The position numbers and the translations under genes are program-made. The notes beneath the pieces are model-generated. The model searched no databases and was not told the origin of the DNA. It saw nothing but the letters and a program-made list of their open reading frames with translations. DNA of 64,000 nucleotides from Leptospira_A soteropolitanensis (GTDB taxonomy: Bacteria > Spirochaetota > Leptospiria > Leptospirales > Leptospiraceae). Position 1 is the first letter of the stretch. Each line of letters begins with the position of its first letter. The DNA is taken from the NCBI RefSeq assembly GCF_026151335.1, contig NZ_JAMQPP010000001.1; one strand, given 5' to 3'. Below, piece after piece: positions 1 to 9,037 of the stretch.

Positions 1-1245
1 TGGCCTGAAAATTCGGAAGATCTTAAAAAATATTATCCTACCTCTGTATTAGTTACTGGATTTGATATCATTTTCTTCTGGGTTGCTCGGATGATTATGA
101 ACGGCCTCAAATTTATGGGTGATGTTCCTTTTCATAAGGTTCTCATTCATGGACTCGTTCGTGATAAGGATGGTAAGAAGTTTAGTAAGTCATTGGGGAA
201 TGTAGTAGATCCTTTAGATATGATGAGTAAATACGGAACAGATTCGTTTCGATTTTTCCTCGCTGCTGTTTTACCTGAAGGAAAAGATATTCTTTTCGAC
301 GAATCAAGGTTAGATGGTTACAGGTCTTTCTGTAACAAAATTTGGAATTCGAGCCGGTTTATTTTTATGAACCTACCGGAAGAGTTCACAGCCAAAGAAC
401 CAGAAATCAATTCATTAGAAGATACAGACCTTTGGATTTTGAATGAGTTTGATCGGATGTTAGGAAAATATGAAAAAGCTTATTCCGGTTATCTATTTTT
501 CGAAATGGCAAATGCTGTTTATGATTTTGTTTGGGGATCGTTCTGTGATTGGTATTTGGAATTAACCAAAGCACGTGTTTATGGCAATGTAACACCGGAA
601 TCACAAGAAAAAGCTCGCCTTGTGCTTGTGAGTGTTTTGAAAAAATCACTCGGACTTCTTCATCCGTTTATGCCATTCATCACAGAAGAAATTCATTCTT
701 TACTAGAACCTACGGAACTTGCGAAGACTGATTTTCCGAAACCTTACGGAGTTTCTGATTCGGCACCGGCTGTGGTTCGAATGGAACTTGTGCGAGAAAT
801 CATCACAAAGATTCGAAATATGAGAGCAGAACTCGGAGTCAAACCTGAGAAAAAATGTAAGGTCATCATCAAGTGCAATCATAAAGAATTAAAAGAGATG
901 ATGGAAAGAGAAATCAAATCTATCCTTCAACTTTCCAAAGCTGAAAGTTTAGAATTTTTAGATTCTTATGAAGCAAAAAATACGGATTCAGTAGGTGCAT
1001 TTTCCATTGGAGAGATTTTTCTTCCTTTGGAAGGTATTTTTGATTTTGAAAAAGAAAAACAACGATTGGAAAAAGAGAAAAAACAAATCCAATTGGAAAT
1101 GGAAAAGTTGGAAAATAAAATCAACAATCCATCTTTCTTAGAAAAAGCAAAACCAGATGTCGTAGAAAAAGAAAGAGAAAAGTATAATACTTGGAAAGAG
1201 AAACTAGAAAGTACGGTAAGGGCTCTAGAAAAAATTGGAACATAA
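1..1245 (+). CDS. valS: Valine--tRNA ligase, C-terminal part (5' end outside window)
   Basis: This class I aminoacyl-tRNA synthetase charges tRNA-Val with valine in the cytoplasm. The frame is open from base 1, so the upstream part lies outside the window. Visible are the end of the Rossmann domain (FFWVARM, then GLVRDKDGKKFSKSLGN), the anticodon-binding helical domain (SFCNKIWNSSRF; LHPFMPFITEEI), and a charged C-terminal coiled coil (EKEKQRLEKEKKQIQLEMEKL) typical of ValRS. The usual KMSKS loop reads KFSKS. The last 11 bases overlap purD, which suggests co-transcription and translational coupling. Confidence 0.96.
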   Translation, partial: WPENSEDLKKYYPTSVLVTGFDIIFFWVARMIMNGLKFMGDVPFHKVLIHGLVRDKDGKKFSKSLGNVVDPLDMMSKYGTDSFRFFLAAVLPEGKDILFDESRLDGYRSFCNKIWNSSRFIFMNLPEEFTAKEPEINSLEDTDLWILNEFDRMLGKYEKAYSGYLFFEMANAVYDFVWGSFCDWYLELTKARVYGNVTPESQEKARLVLVSVLKKSLGLLHPFMPFITEEIHSLLEPTELAKTDFPKPYGVSDSAPAVVRMELVREIITKIRNMRAELGVKPEKKCKVIIKCNHKELKEMMEREIKSILQLSKAESLEFLDSYEAKNTDSVGAFSIGEIFLPLEGIFDFEKEKQRLEKEKKQIQLEMEKLENKINNPSFLEKAKPDVVEKEREKYNTWKEKLESTVRALEKIGT

Positions 1246-2512
1246 ATTTAAAGTTTTACTCATTGGAAGTGGCGGAAGAGAACATGCGTTAGCGGATGCT
1301 ATCTCTAAATCGAAATCATTGGAATCACTTCGGGTATTTCCAGGGAACGGTGGTTTTTCGAAAGATATATTATTAGATCCAAAAGAGATATCCATCACTG
1401 ATAAATCTAAGTTTTTTGATTATTTAAAATCTTCGGGAACAAACCTAGTTGTAGTTGGCCCAGAAGATCCCCTTGTGAATGGACTTTCGGATTGGTGTGC
1501 AGAGATTGGAATCCCTTGTTTTGGGCCTTCCGCTTATTGTGCACAAGTAGAAGGAAGTAAACATTTTGCAAAAGAAATGATGAAACGAGCCAAAGTTCCG
1601 ACGGCTTCTTTTGCCGTGTTCACAGACCATGAATCTGCTTGGAGTTATGCACAAAAAGAAATTTTACCTTTAGTGGTCAAAGCGGATGGTCTCGCTGCGG
1701 GAAAAGGTGTCACTGTTGCCTTTGAAATGAAAGAAGTCAAACAGGCGTTAGATGAAATTTTCTTAGAATCAAAGTTTGGTGAAAGTGGAAATAAAGTAGT
1801 TTTAGAATCCTTTTTAGAAGGGGAAGAAGCGTCCCTTTTTGTGATTACCGATGGAGAAAGGTATATGTGCCTTCCTGCAGCCCAGGACCACAAACGTGCC
1901 TATGATGGAGACATTGGTCCAAATACCGGTGGAATGGGAGCTTATGCGCCGGCTCCGATTGTAACAGATTCGGTTCTTTCCAAGGTAAAGGAACTCGTCA
2001 TTGAACCAATGTTAAGCGAGTTTAAGGCTGCTGGCCATCCTTACAAAGGACTTCTTTATGTTGGGTTGATGATAACCAAAGAAGGAAATCCGAATGTAGT
2101 GGAATTTAACTGTCGATTTGGAGATCCAGAGACGCAGTGTGTCTTGCGTTTGTTAGATGAAGATATTTTGCCGATTTTTTATGCATCTGCAGTGGGAAAT
2201 CTTCCGGAAAGAAATCTAAAACTAAAAGAGGGATCTTCTGCGATTGTGGTGCTTGCGGCCAAAGGGTATCCGGATTCGCCCGCAAAAGGTATGCCTTTGG
2301 AGATTCCACCAAACGAAGGGAATGTGGTCGTTTATCATGCTGGAACTAAAAACCAAGATGGCAAAATTTTAGCAAATGGCGGTCGAATCCTCGGAATCAC
2401 TTCTTGTGGAAGTTCCTTAAAAGATGCCATTAATGATTGTTATGCGTTTCTCGGAAAAATCAAAGCTCCGGATACTTTTTATAGAAAAGATATAGGAAGA
2501 CGTGCTCTCTAA
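1235..2512 (+). CDS. purD: Phosphoribosylamine--glycine ligase (GARS)
   Basis: This cytoplasmic enzyme joins glycine to 5-phosphoribosylamine using ATP, the second step of purine synthesis. The 425-residue length is normal. Seen are the N-terminal GSGGREHAL motif (about residues 11-19), the ATP-grasp segment KADGLAAGKGV, the Mg/ATP site VVEFNCRFGDPETQ, and a C-terminal GARS domain. The start is TTG at 1235, inside the 3' end of valS; the glycine-rich motif begins close behind it, so a later start is unlikely. The stop overlaps the next start as TAATG. Confidence 0.96.
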   Translation: MEHKFKVLLIGSGGREHALADAISKSKSLESLRVFPGNGGFSKDILLDPKEISITDKSKFFDYLKSSGTNLVVVGPEDPLVNGLSDWCAEIGIPCFGPSAYCAQVEGSKHFAKEMMKRAKVPTASFAVFTDHESAWSYAQKEILPLVVKADGLAAGKGVTVAFEMKEVKQALDEIFLESKFGESGNKVVLESFLEGEEASLFVITDGERYMCLPAAQDHKRAYDGDIGPNTGGMGAYAPAPIVTDSVLSKVKELVIEPMLSEFKAAGHPYKGLLYVGLMITKEGNPNVVEFNCRFGDPETQCVLRLLDEDILPIFYASAVGNLPERNLKLKEGSSAIVVLAAKGYPDSPAKGMPLEIPPNEGNVVVYHAGTKNQDGKILANGGRILGITSCGSSLKDAINDCYAFLGKIKAPDTFYRKDIGRRAL

Positions 2513-3351
2513 TGCCATTTAGTATCTCTGGAAATTTTAAAAATTGTGAACGTACAAGCCTTCGCAATTTTGAAAAACATCTAGGGATCATTTTGTCCGA
2601 AAACCAAACCCAACTCCAACAACATTTGATGATTCGTCGTGCTCTTCAAAACTTAAGTGGATCTGTGAGTGTCCTTTCAGGACTCAGTCGTCAGGAGTTG
2701 TTATCTTTTATTTTTATCCTCACTCAATTTGGTGATATCATTCGTTCAGAAACACCACCGGAATACCTTCAATTGGAATCCATTCCTTATGTGATTGAAT
2801 GGGCAAAAGGCCATTATATGATCCCGATGGAAATTTTAGAACATTTGGCTCATGAACGAATCTTTAAAGACCAAGGGTATTTGTTTGCACTCATTCCTGC
2901 TTTATCGATTAAAGAAAAAAAATCTTGGATCCGTTGGATCGGTGTGGATTTTGAAAAGGGTGGAGATCGGGATTTAAATTTTGAAATTTATTCCCAGTGC
3001 CGTGTTTTACAAAAACCATTTCTTGGTAAGTCACTTGTCCAAGAATCAGAAATTCGTTTGGAACAAATTTGGCCTAGAGGTAAAAACGAATACATAGACT
3101 GGTTTTATAAAGGTCTTTCTACTTTTTATTATTCCTTGGAAGAGATGAGCAGAAAAGAAAAAGATCCTTTTTTACTTCATGTCATCGAACTCATAAAATC
3201 AGGTAAATTCATTCTCAAACGTTTGCCTGATACTTACGGAAAAGAATCAAGTTATTCTCTAGTCGGAACTGTGGAAGGAAACACTCCACAACTGAGGGAA
3301 ACGACTTTCCAGTGGGAAGTGGAACGACTTCGCAAAGATTCTTTATTTTAA
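2512..3351 (+). CDS. Unknown protein coupled to purD
   Basis: I do not recognise this 279-residue protein. It has no signal peptide or membrane segment, so it is probably cytoplasmic. The N-terminal half (about residues 15-115) looks helical; the C-terminal half is rich in Lys, Glu and aromatics (WIRWIGVDFEKG, WPRGKNEYIDWFY). The ATG shares its A with the purD stop (TAATG), so it is probably translated by re-initiation from purD. prfB follows 25 bases later on the same strand. I see no catalytic motif and assign no function. Confidence 0.8.
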   Translation: MPFSISGNFKNCERTSLRNFEKHLGIILSENQTQLQQHLMIRRALQNLSGSVSVLSGLSRQELLSFIFILTQFGDIIRSETPPEYLQLESIPYVIEWAKGHYMIPMEILEHLAHERIFKDQGYLFALIPALSIKEKKSWIRWIGVDFEKGGDRDLNFEIYSQCRVLQKPFLGKSLVQESEIRLEQIWPRGKNEYIDWFYKGLSTFYYSLEEMSRKEKDPFLLHVIELIKSGKFILKRLPDTYGKESSYSLVGTVEGNTPQLRETTFQWEVERLRKDSLF

Positions 3352-3376
3352 AACTTCCACTTCGGATTTACGCATT

Positions 3377-4504
3377 ATGGATAGATCACTAAAAGACTTA
3401 AAAAAACAAACATCAGAAATGATTGAAACCTTCCAATCCTATTGGACAGCTCAAAATTTCCAGGAAGACTACGACCGTTTATCCTCACTCATCGAAAAAG
3501 CAAACGACCCCAAATTATGGGATTCACCTGACCAAGCAAAAACAGTCACTCAAAAACGAAATGAGTTACAACTAAAGTTAGATCCTTGGTTGGATTTAAA
3601 AAAGGAACTGAGTGATTTTCCTGATTTGATCGAACTCACTTCGGAAGAAATGGGTGAGGCTGGATTAAAATCTTTAAACGATGATTTTGATCGTATGTTT
3701 GAGACATTTGAAAACTTGCAAATGTTAGATGCACTTGCTGGGAAAGATGATGGTAAAGCCGCTTTTATCAATATCCATCCTGGTGCCGGTGGAACAGAGT
3801 CCCAAGACTGGGCCGATATGTTATTGCGAATGTACACAAGGTTTTGTGAACAAAAAGGATATCGTGCAGAGCTTGTCGATTACCAACCGGGTGAAACTGC
3901 TGGAATCAAAAATGCCACACTGTACATCCAAGGGGATCATCCATTTGGATATTTAAAATGTGAATCGGGAGTGCATCGTCTCGTTCGGATCTCACCTTTT
4001 GATTCTAACAAAAGAAGACATACTTCCTTTGCTTCTGTGTATGTAACACCGGAAGTGGATGATGACATCCAAGTGAATATCGAAGAAAAGGACCTTCGTG
4101 TGGATGTTTATCGTTCCTCTGGTGCTGGGGGACAGCACGTCAATACAACAGACTCTGCTGTGCGAATCACACACATTCCTACAGGTGTTGTGGTTTCTTG
4201 CCAGATGGAAAGATCGCAAATCAAAAACCGTGACACCGCAATGAAAATGTTACGTGCACGTTTGTATGAAATGGAAAAACAAAAAGCCGAAGAAGAAAAT
4301 GCAAAAAAAGCGGGCGAAAAACGTGATATCTCTTGGGGATCACAAATTCGAAGTTATGTGTTCCATCCTTATAATTTGGTAAAAGACCACAGAACCGATT
4401 TTGAAACCGGAAACGTTCATGCAGTAATGGATGGTGACTTGGAAGATTTTATTATTGCTTACTTAAAATACCTGACAAACCAAAAGGCAAACGCAAAAGT
4501 TTAA
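3377..4504 (+). CDS. prfB: Peptide chain release factor 2
   Basis: RF2 recognises UAA and UGA in the ribosomal A site and triggers peptide release. The decoding tripeptide SPF lies in RISPFDSNKRRH (about residue 205) and the catalytic GGQ in GAGGQHVNTTDSAV (about residue 250). The 375-residue length is full. Unlike many bacterial prfB genes, the frame runs unbroken from ATG 3377: there is no in-frame UGA near codon 26, where the programmed +1 frameshift normally sits. The region matching that site reads FQEDYDRL. The next gene starts four bases after the stop. Confidence 0.96.
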   Translation: MDRSLKDLKKQTSEMIETFQSYWTAQNFQEDYDRLSSLIEKANDPKLWDSPDQAKTVTQKRNELQLKLDPWLDLKKELSDFPDLIELTSEEMGEAGLKSLNDDFDRMFETFENLQMLDALAGKDDGKAAFINIHPGAGGTESQDWADMLLRMYTRFCEQKGYRAELVDYQPGETAGIKNATLYIQGDHPFGYLKCESGVHRLVRISPFDSNKRRHTSFASVYVTPEVDDDIQVNIEEKDLRVDVYRSSGAGGQHVNTTDSAVRITHIPTGVVVSCQMERSQIKNRDTAMKMLRARLYEMEKQKAEEENAKKAGEKRDISWGSQIRSYVFHPYNLVKDHRTDFETGNVHAVMDGDLEDFIIAYLKYLTNQKANAKV

Positions 4505-4508
4505 CCAA

Positions 4509-6005
4509 ATGTCTGTAAAACAGGATATTTCCGGTACTTTAAGGAAAATCCAAAAAGAAATTCAACAACTTCCGAATATTACGGATCGTTTGAATTTCAT
4601 TTTGGATATGACTCTAACTTTGTTTGGAGCCTCAACCGGTAGTATTTCCATTATGGACCAGGAAGAAAAAGTCCTCACCATTGTTGCGGCCAAAGGTATG
4701 GATTGGGAGAAAAAAATCGCCGCCAAACTTCCGTTTAACTTGGGAGTCACTGGTCGAGCGGCATCCACTAGAGAAATCATCTATGTTCCCGATGTGACTT
4801 TAGATAAAGATTATGTAAAACTCATTGAAACCGTTCGTTCGGAACTTGCCATCCCTCTGTTGACTAGAGATTCAACCGTCGGAGTTTTAAACTTAGAATC
4901 CGATAAGGTAAATTTTTTCTCGCCCGATATTATTAACCAAGCCACGTTATTTGCCTCTCAGTTAACTATTGTGATTCTTGAAGAACGAATTGCGAAAGAA
5001 GCCTTTGAAAAATCCAAAAGAGAAGAAGATCCCGTTGAAGAAATTCTTGGTTATGATCCGAGTATTTTGTTTTTAAAACATAGGATTCGTCAGGTGGGCC
5101 CCTCTGATACGTCTGTGATGATCATTGGAGAAGAAGGTGCTGGTAAAAAACTTGTCGCTAAGGCTTTGCATTATATTTCTCAAAGAAAAAATGGTCCATT
5201 TCTCACTGTAGATTGTTCGGGTTTAAGTTATGAATTATTAGATGCAGAGTTATTTGGTTCCCAAAGTGGAAAAATTTTCAATCCGGGTAAATTAGAACAG
5301 GCTAACGGTGGTTCGCTTTACATTGAATCCATTGGGGATTTACCAACTAATTTGCAAACAAGACTATTTCATACCTTAAGAGATAAAACTATGCCTAATC
5401 CTTCTCTTAAAAAGAAGGATGAAGTTCTAAATATCAGAATTTTTACTGGTAGCAAAAGAGATTTGTTGGAAGATATCCAGAAAGAAACTTTTTCTATGGA
5501 TTTGTATTACCGCCTAGCAGAAGTTCCGCTTAGAGTGCCGCCACTAAGAGAACGAAGAGGGGATGTCCCACTTTTAGCTCACCATTTTTTATACCAATAC
5601 AACAAACAATATGGAAGGAGTAAAACATTCTCTACTGAGGCATTAAAAGCACTCACAGGTATGCCTTGGAGTGGCAATGTAAGGCAATTACAAAGTGTGA
5701 TTCAGTATGCAGTACTTGTTCCACCGGAAGCAGTTTTGGAACCACATTCCTTTTTGCAAGATGGGAAACGAGAAACAGAGGTTCCGGCGAAGGTTCAGAG
5801 TTTTGCTTTGGGAACAGAAATTTTATCTCCTTCGGAAAATTTATCTTTGAACATTGCCATCGAACGATTGGAGGCAATTTGGATCAAGGAGGCCTTTCAA
5901 CGCGTCTCCACTCAGGAAGAGGCAGCCAAACTTTTGGGAATTAGCCGTGGTTCTTTGCAATATAAGATTAAAAATAACCAATTTCTGGACGGATTCAACA
6001 CCTAA
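4509..6005 (+). CDS. GAF-AAA+-Fis transcriptional regulator (NtrC-like, degenerate)
   Basis: The architecture is that of a bacterial enhancer-binding protein: an N-terminal GAF sensor (about residues 12-160), a central AAA+ domain (about 180-400) and a C-terminal Fis-type helix-turn-helix (QEEAAKLLGISRGSLQYKI). Walker A is GEEGAGKK, and the arginine-finger region YYRLAEVPLRVPPLRERRGDVP is well kept. However, the GAFTGA loop that contacts sigma-54 is replaced by SQSGKIF (about residue 248), and Walker B reads LYIESIGD where the family has LFLDEIGD. By inference it may not be a classical sigma-54 activator. It follows prfB by four bases. Confidence 0.88.
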   Translation: MSVKQDISGTLRKIQKEIQQLPNITDRLNFILDMTLTLFGASTGSISIMDQEEKVLTIVAAKGMDWEKKIAAKLPFNLGVTGRAASTREIIYVPDVTLDKDYVKLIETVRSELAIPLLTRDSTVGVLNLESDKVNFFSPDIINQATLFASQLTIVILEERIAKEAFEKSKREEDPVEEILGYDPSILFLKHRIRQVGPSDTSVMIIGEEGAGKKLVAKALHYISQRKNGPFLTVDCSGLSYELLDAELFGSQSGKIFNPGKLEQANGGSLYIESIGDLPTNLQTRLFHTLRDKTMPNPSLKKKDEVLNIRIFTGSKRDLLEDIQKETFSMDLYYRLAEVPLRVPPLRERRGDVPLLAHHFLYQYNKQYGRSKTFSTEALKALTGMPWSGNVRQLQSVIQYAVLVPPEAVLEPHSFLQDGKRETEVPAKVQSFALGTEILSPSENLSLNIAIERLEAIWIKEAFQRVSTQEEAAKLLGISRGSLQYKIKNNQFLDGFNT

Positions 6006-6067
6006 AGTCCAGAAAAGAATGGATAGATTGGCCAACCCTGTCGATATGATTACTAAGGAGCTTTCAC

Positions 6068-7123
6068 GTGGCAGATAGTTATTACCGTACCATCAGTGGT
6101 AAACATTATGATAATGAATTGTTAGAAATCGTTGAGAAAGCCACCAAACGTAGCAAAGCTCCAATTGGCAAAAACATTGCGAAAACTTTATTTGATGCCA
6201 TCAAAGATGGTGGCGATTATACAGATGTTGAAAAACGAACTGTAAAATACATACGAGATAATTTTAAATTTAATCCTGAAGCAGATGAATTCCTTCGTTC
6301 TGAAATCCGTAAATGGGCTGCTAAAATTTCGGTTCCAGCAGCAAAGAAAAAATCATCGGCTAAATCATCTGCAAAAAAAGAATCTGCAAAAAAACGAAGT
6401 TCAGTTCGTTCTGCTAAGGCTTCTGATGAAGGTTTCACTCCTTATGTAGAAAGTTATGAATTTGGTGAATCTTCTCGAGAGGAAATCGCACCAACACCAG
6501 AATACAATGAGTTAGTTGCGCTGAATAAATTTCAAATCACACCAAGACAAAATCGTATCGGAAGAATTGTTTTACTTGGTTTAATAGCAGTATTTTTTAT
6601 CGTTCTTATCATTTTTGGTATACGTAGCTGCAATCGTAGTTCAAATTCATCGCAAAATACAATCACAAGTCAAAACTCAAATCTTTCTCAAGATGCAGGA
6701 TCTCGCTCTTTAGAACGAGTGGAGTTATCCCAAGGTAAAGTATCGTCTCGCTTTGAATCCAGAGCTTCTGCCATTCGTTATATCAATGACTTACAAATTC
6801 GTTTCATCAAACAAAGTATGCAAACAGAAGATGGTGCCAGTGATAAAATCGCAACCTTAGCGGAAGCATTAAAGGCATACCCTGGGATCCGTGTTCGAGT
6901 AAAAGGACATACCTGTTTTATTGGTGAGATGGATGAAAACAAAATTCTATCCGACGAACGAGCAAAATTTATTTTTGATGAACTAGTGAAAAATGGCGTC
7001 AGTTCAACCCAGCTTGACTATCGCGGGTTTGGTGAAACAGCAGAAATTGAATCAAATTCTACAGAAGCTGGTCGAATCAAAAACCGAAGAGTTGATTTTA
7101 CAGTTTTATCGGTTACCGAATAA
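6068..7123 (+). CDS. Single-span OmpA-like protein with basic cytoplasmic linker
   Basis: In order: an N-terminal globular region that I do not recognise (about residues 1-90, beginning YYRTISGKHYD), a Lys/Ala/Ser-rich histone-H1-like stretch (about 93-120), a transmembrane helix (about 163-186, IVLLGLIAVFFIVLIIFGI), and a C-terminal OmpA-type peptidoglycan-binding domain with the signature residues NKILSDERA, GFGE and GRIKNRRVDF. The topology implied is N-terminus in the cytoplasm and OmpA domain in the periplasm. The GTG start at 6068 is set by an AAGGAG ribosome site seven bases upstream. It is the last gene of the rightward cluster that begins with valS. Confidence 0.85.
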   Translation: MADSYYRTISGKHYDNELLEIVEKATKRSKAPIGKNIAKTLFDAIKDGGDYTDVEKRTVKYIRDNFKFNPEADEFLRSEIRKWAAKISVPAAKKKSSAKSSAKKESAKKRSSVRSAKASDEGFTPYVESYEFGESSREEIAPTPEYNELVALNKFQITPRQNRIGRIVLLGLIAVFFIVLIIFGIRSCNRSSNSSQNTITSQNSNLSQDAGSRSLERVELSQGKVSSRFESRASAIRYINDLQIRFIKQSMQTEDGASDKIATLAEALKAYPGIRVRVKGHTCFIGEMDENKILSDERAKFIFDELVKNGVSSTQLDYRGFGETAEIESNSTEAGRIKNRRVDFTVLSVTE

Positions 7124-7132
7124 CAGAATTAA

Positions 7133-9037
7133 TTACAACATTCGATAGAGTGATTTTGTGAGCATCCGTTTGGTAGACTGAACGGATGAATATAATCCTT
7201 CATACAACAATAAAGACTTTTTTGCCACTGCAAGCCTTGGATTTTCTTTTTCTTCCAAAGTTAGGTTGTCGTCATAACCTTCTGTAATGGTTAAAATAAC
7301 TCTTTGGATTCCCAAACTTAATATTTCATTTAATCCTTTTTTTCCAGACACCTGTTCATCGATTGAATCCATTTGTTTGATGTCTTCTGAAAAAGTTTTT
7401 GGATTGATTTGGTTTAATTTGATTTGGTTGTAAATTCTTTGTGAAACAGTAAGACCTCTTTTAATAATTGTGACAAATTCCGACAATGCTTCCGTTGTGG
7501 ACTTAATTTCTGAAACCAACAGTTTCTCTTGAAAAAAAGAATGTTCCGCTTTTAATTTGGAATCGATTTTATGACAAACCGCATCGACTAAAATCCTTTG
7601 TTTTTCAACTTCTTGTTTATCACTTGAGAACTCTTTTGAAAACTCAGAATGGGGAATTCCTTCTAGTTTGGCACCAAACTTAGTGAGATTGGTCCAAGGA
7701 TTATCTTTGGCATGGTCTTCGAACCATTTTTTAAAGATTAACATCTTTTCATTGGTGATATAGGTTTCTTCCAAATTCCCTGTGACTTTTTTCTGGGGTA
7801 AGGCAAACAGTTGTTTGTAGTTATGTTTTTCTCGGCGAAACTTTCTTGATTCTAAATAGTTCAATCGTTCTTCGAGGACCGCCCCTTTGGAGTGTGCAAG
7901 ACCCTTCGTAAAACTCAAATCTTGACCTACTAAAAAAACAGAACTTGCACCCATAAGAGTCGCAAGGCTTGCTGCGTTGGTGGAAACGGACCCACCAAAA
8001 GGAACAGATCCAATTTCGCCGCCACCAGTTCTTTCTAGTAATCCAATCAAAGGAAAGGGAGAAGAGGTCACAAAACCTTTGCTTGGTCCTTTTTCTAATC
8101 GTAAACTTAAATAAGTGGATGTGGGATCAAAAATGAGAATTCCGTTTCCAGAATAATCTTCTAGGTATTGGCTATTTAAGGCCTGCGGGTCGACAGAAAA
8201 AATCAAATCGGGATCTATACCAAAAGACGTGAGGATGGGTAGGGCCGTATCTACCGCGAGGAGAAGAAACTGGTTTCTATACTTTGTTAAATCGGGTATG
8301 GATTCGGAAAGACTTGGTCCGGCCCCGCATACAACAATAGAAATTCCTTCAGCAATTCCAAATAGATCGGAAACGGGACGAAACTTAGATAATTCAGGAA
8401 GGTTGTAACAAATATTTTTGGCCCAAATTTTTTCAAACCTGGTGAGAGTCGCTAGGTTCACATCTTTTTTGTGAAACATCTGTTCGGCGGTATGACGGAG
8501 TTTTAAATAATCAGATTCTCTCCATTGCCAAGACCCCCTGTGAGGAACAAAACTAATGGGATGCGTTCCCTTCCCTTTGACTGCATCGGAGAGTTGGTCT
8601 TCTAATTTTTCTCCTGTGATAAGGATTAACTTACCATCTAAGAGTGGTTTGGAAAAATCAAATATTTGAAATGCTTCCCTAATAAAAAATAAATGTGGCT
8701 CCATCCAAATGATATTTACTTTTTCTCTTTCTAAGAGATAAGGAAGGATATAACCAAGGCCTGCACCAAACAAAAGATAAATACGGTCACTTCCATCATG
8801 AGGAAGTTCGGTGGCAAATCGTTCGGCTTCTTTTTTGGGATCAAACCGACTATGGATCCAAACACCTTCTAATTCTAACGTAAGATCTCCCGTTTTTGAT
8901 TTTGTTAGTTGGTAAGAAGGTATCTTTTTGGAATCTATAGAATTCGGAAATGCAGATTTTTGATTTTGATTCTGAATTAGTTCTGCTAACTGAGAAGGTA
9001 GAGCAGCTAGATTTTTTTCTAAAAACGTTTCGTTCAC
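7133..9037 (-). CDS. Maf/DUF115-family protein (motility accessory factor-like)
   Basis: The 634-residue protein carries the DUF115 (MptE-like) domain: about residues 225-300 read ISIVVCGAGPSLSESIPDL, then LLAVDTALPILTSFGIDPDLIFSVDPQ, the nucleotide-binding core of the family. Family members include flagellin-modifying Maf glycosyltransferases, which transfer pseudaminic or legionaminic acid; that role here is inference. The C-terminal third is predicted helical. The GTG start abuts the stop of the upstream penicillin-binding protein gene (TAA then GTG), so the two are coupled. No flagellin or nonulosonate-synthesis gene is visible in the window. Confidence 0.85.
   Translation of the reverse strand: MNETFLEKNLAALPSQLAELIQNQNQKSAFPNSIDSKKIPSYQLTKSKTGDLTLELEGVWIHSRFDPKKEAERFATELPHDGSDRIYLLFGAGLGYILPYLLEREKVNIIWMEPHLFFIREAFQIFDFSKPLLDGKLILITGEKLEDQLSDAVKGKGTHPISFVPHRGSWQWRESDYLKLRHTAEQMFHKKDVNLATLTRFEKIWAKNICYNLPELSKFRPVSDLFGIAEGISIVVCGAGPSLSESIPDLTKYRNQFLLLAVDTALPILTSFGIDPDLIFSVDPQALNSQYLEDYSGNGILIFDPTSTYLSLRLEKGPSKGFVTSSPFPLIGLLERTGGGEIGSVPFGGSVSTNAASLATLMGASSVFLVGQDLSFTKGLAHSKGAVLEERLNYLESRKFRREKHNYKQLFALPQKKVTGNLEETYITNEKMLIFKKWFEDHAKDNPWTNLTKFGAKLEGIPHSEFSKEFSSDKQEVEKQRILVDAVCHKIDSKLKAEHSFFQEKLLVSEIKSTTEALSEFVTIIKRGLTVSQRIYNQIKLNQINPKTFSEDIKQMDSIDEQVSGKKGLNEILSLGIQRVILTITEGYDDNLTLEEKENPRLAVAKKSLLLYEGLYSSVQSTKRMLTKSLYRML

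Noticed and set aside
169..192. KFSKS instead of KMSKS in ValRS as a possible defect
   Set aside because: The second residue of this loop tolerates hydrophobic changes; the lysines and serines are kept and the flanking family sequence is normal.
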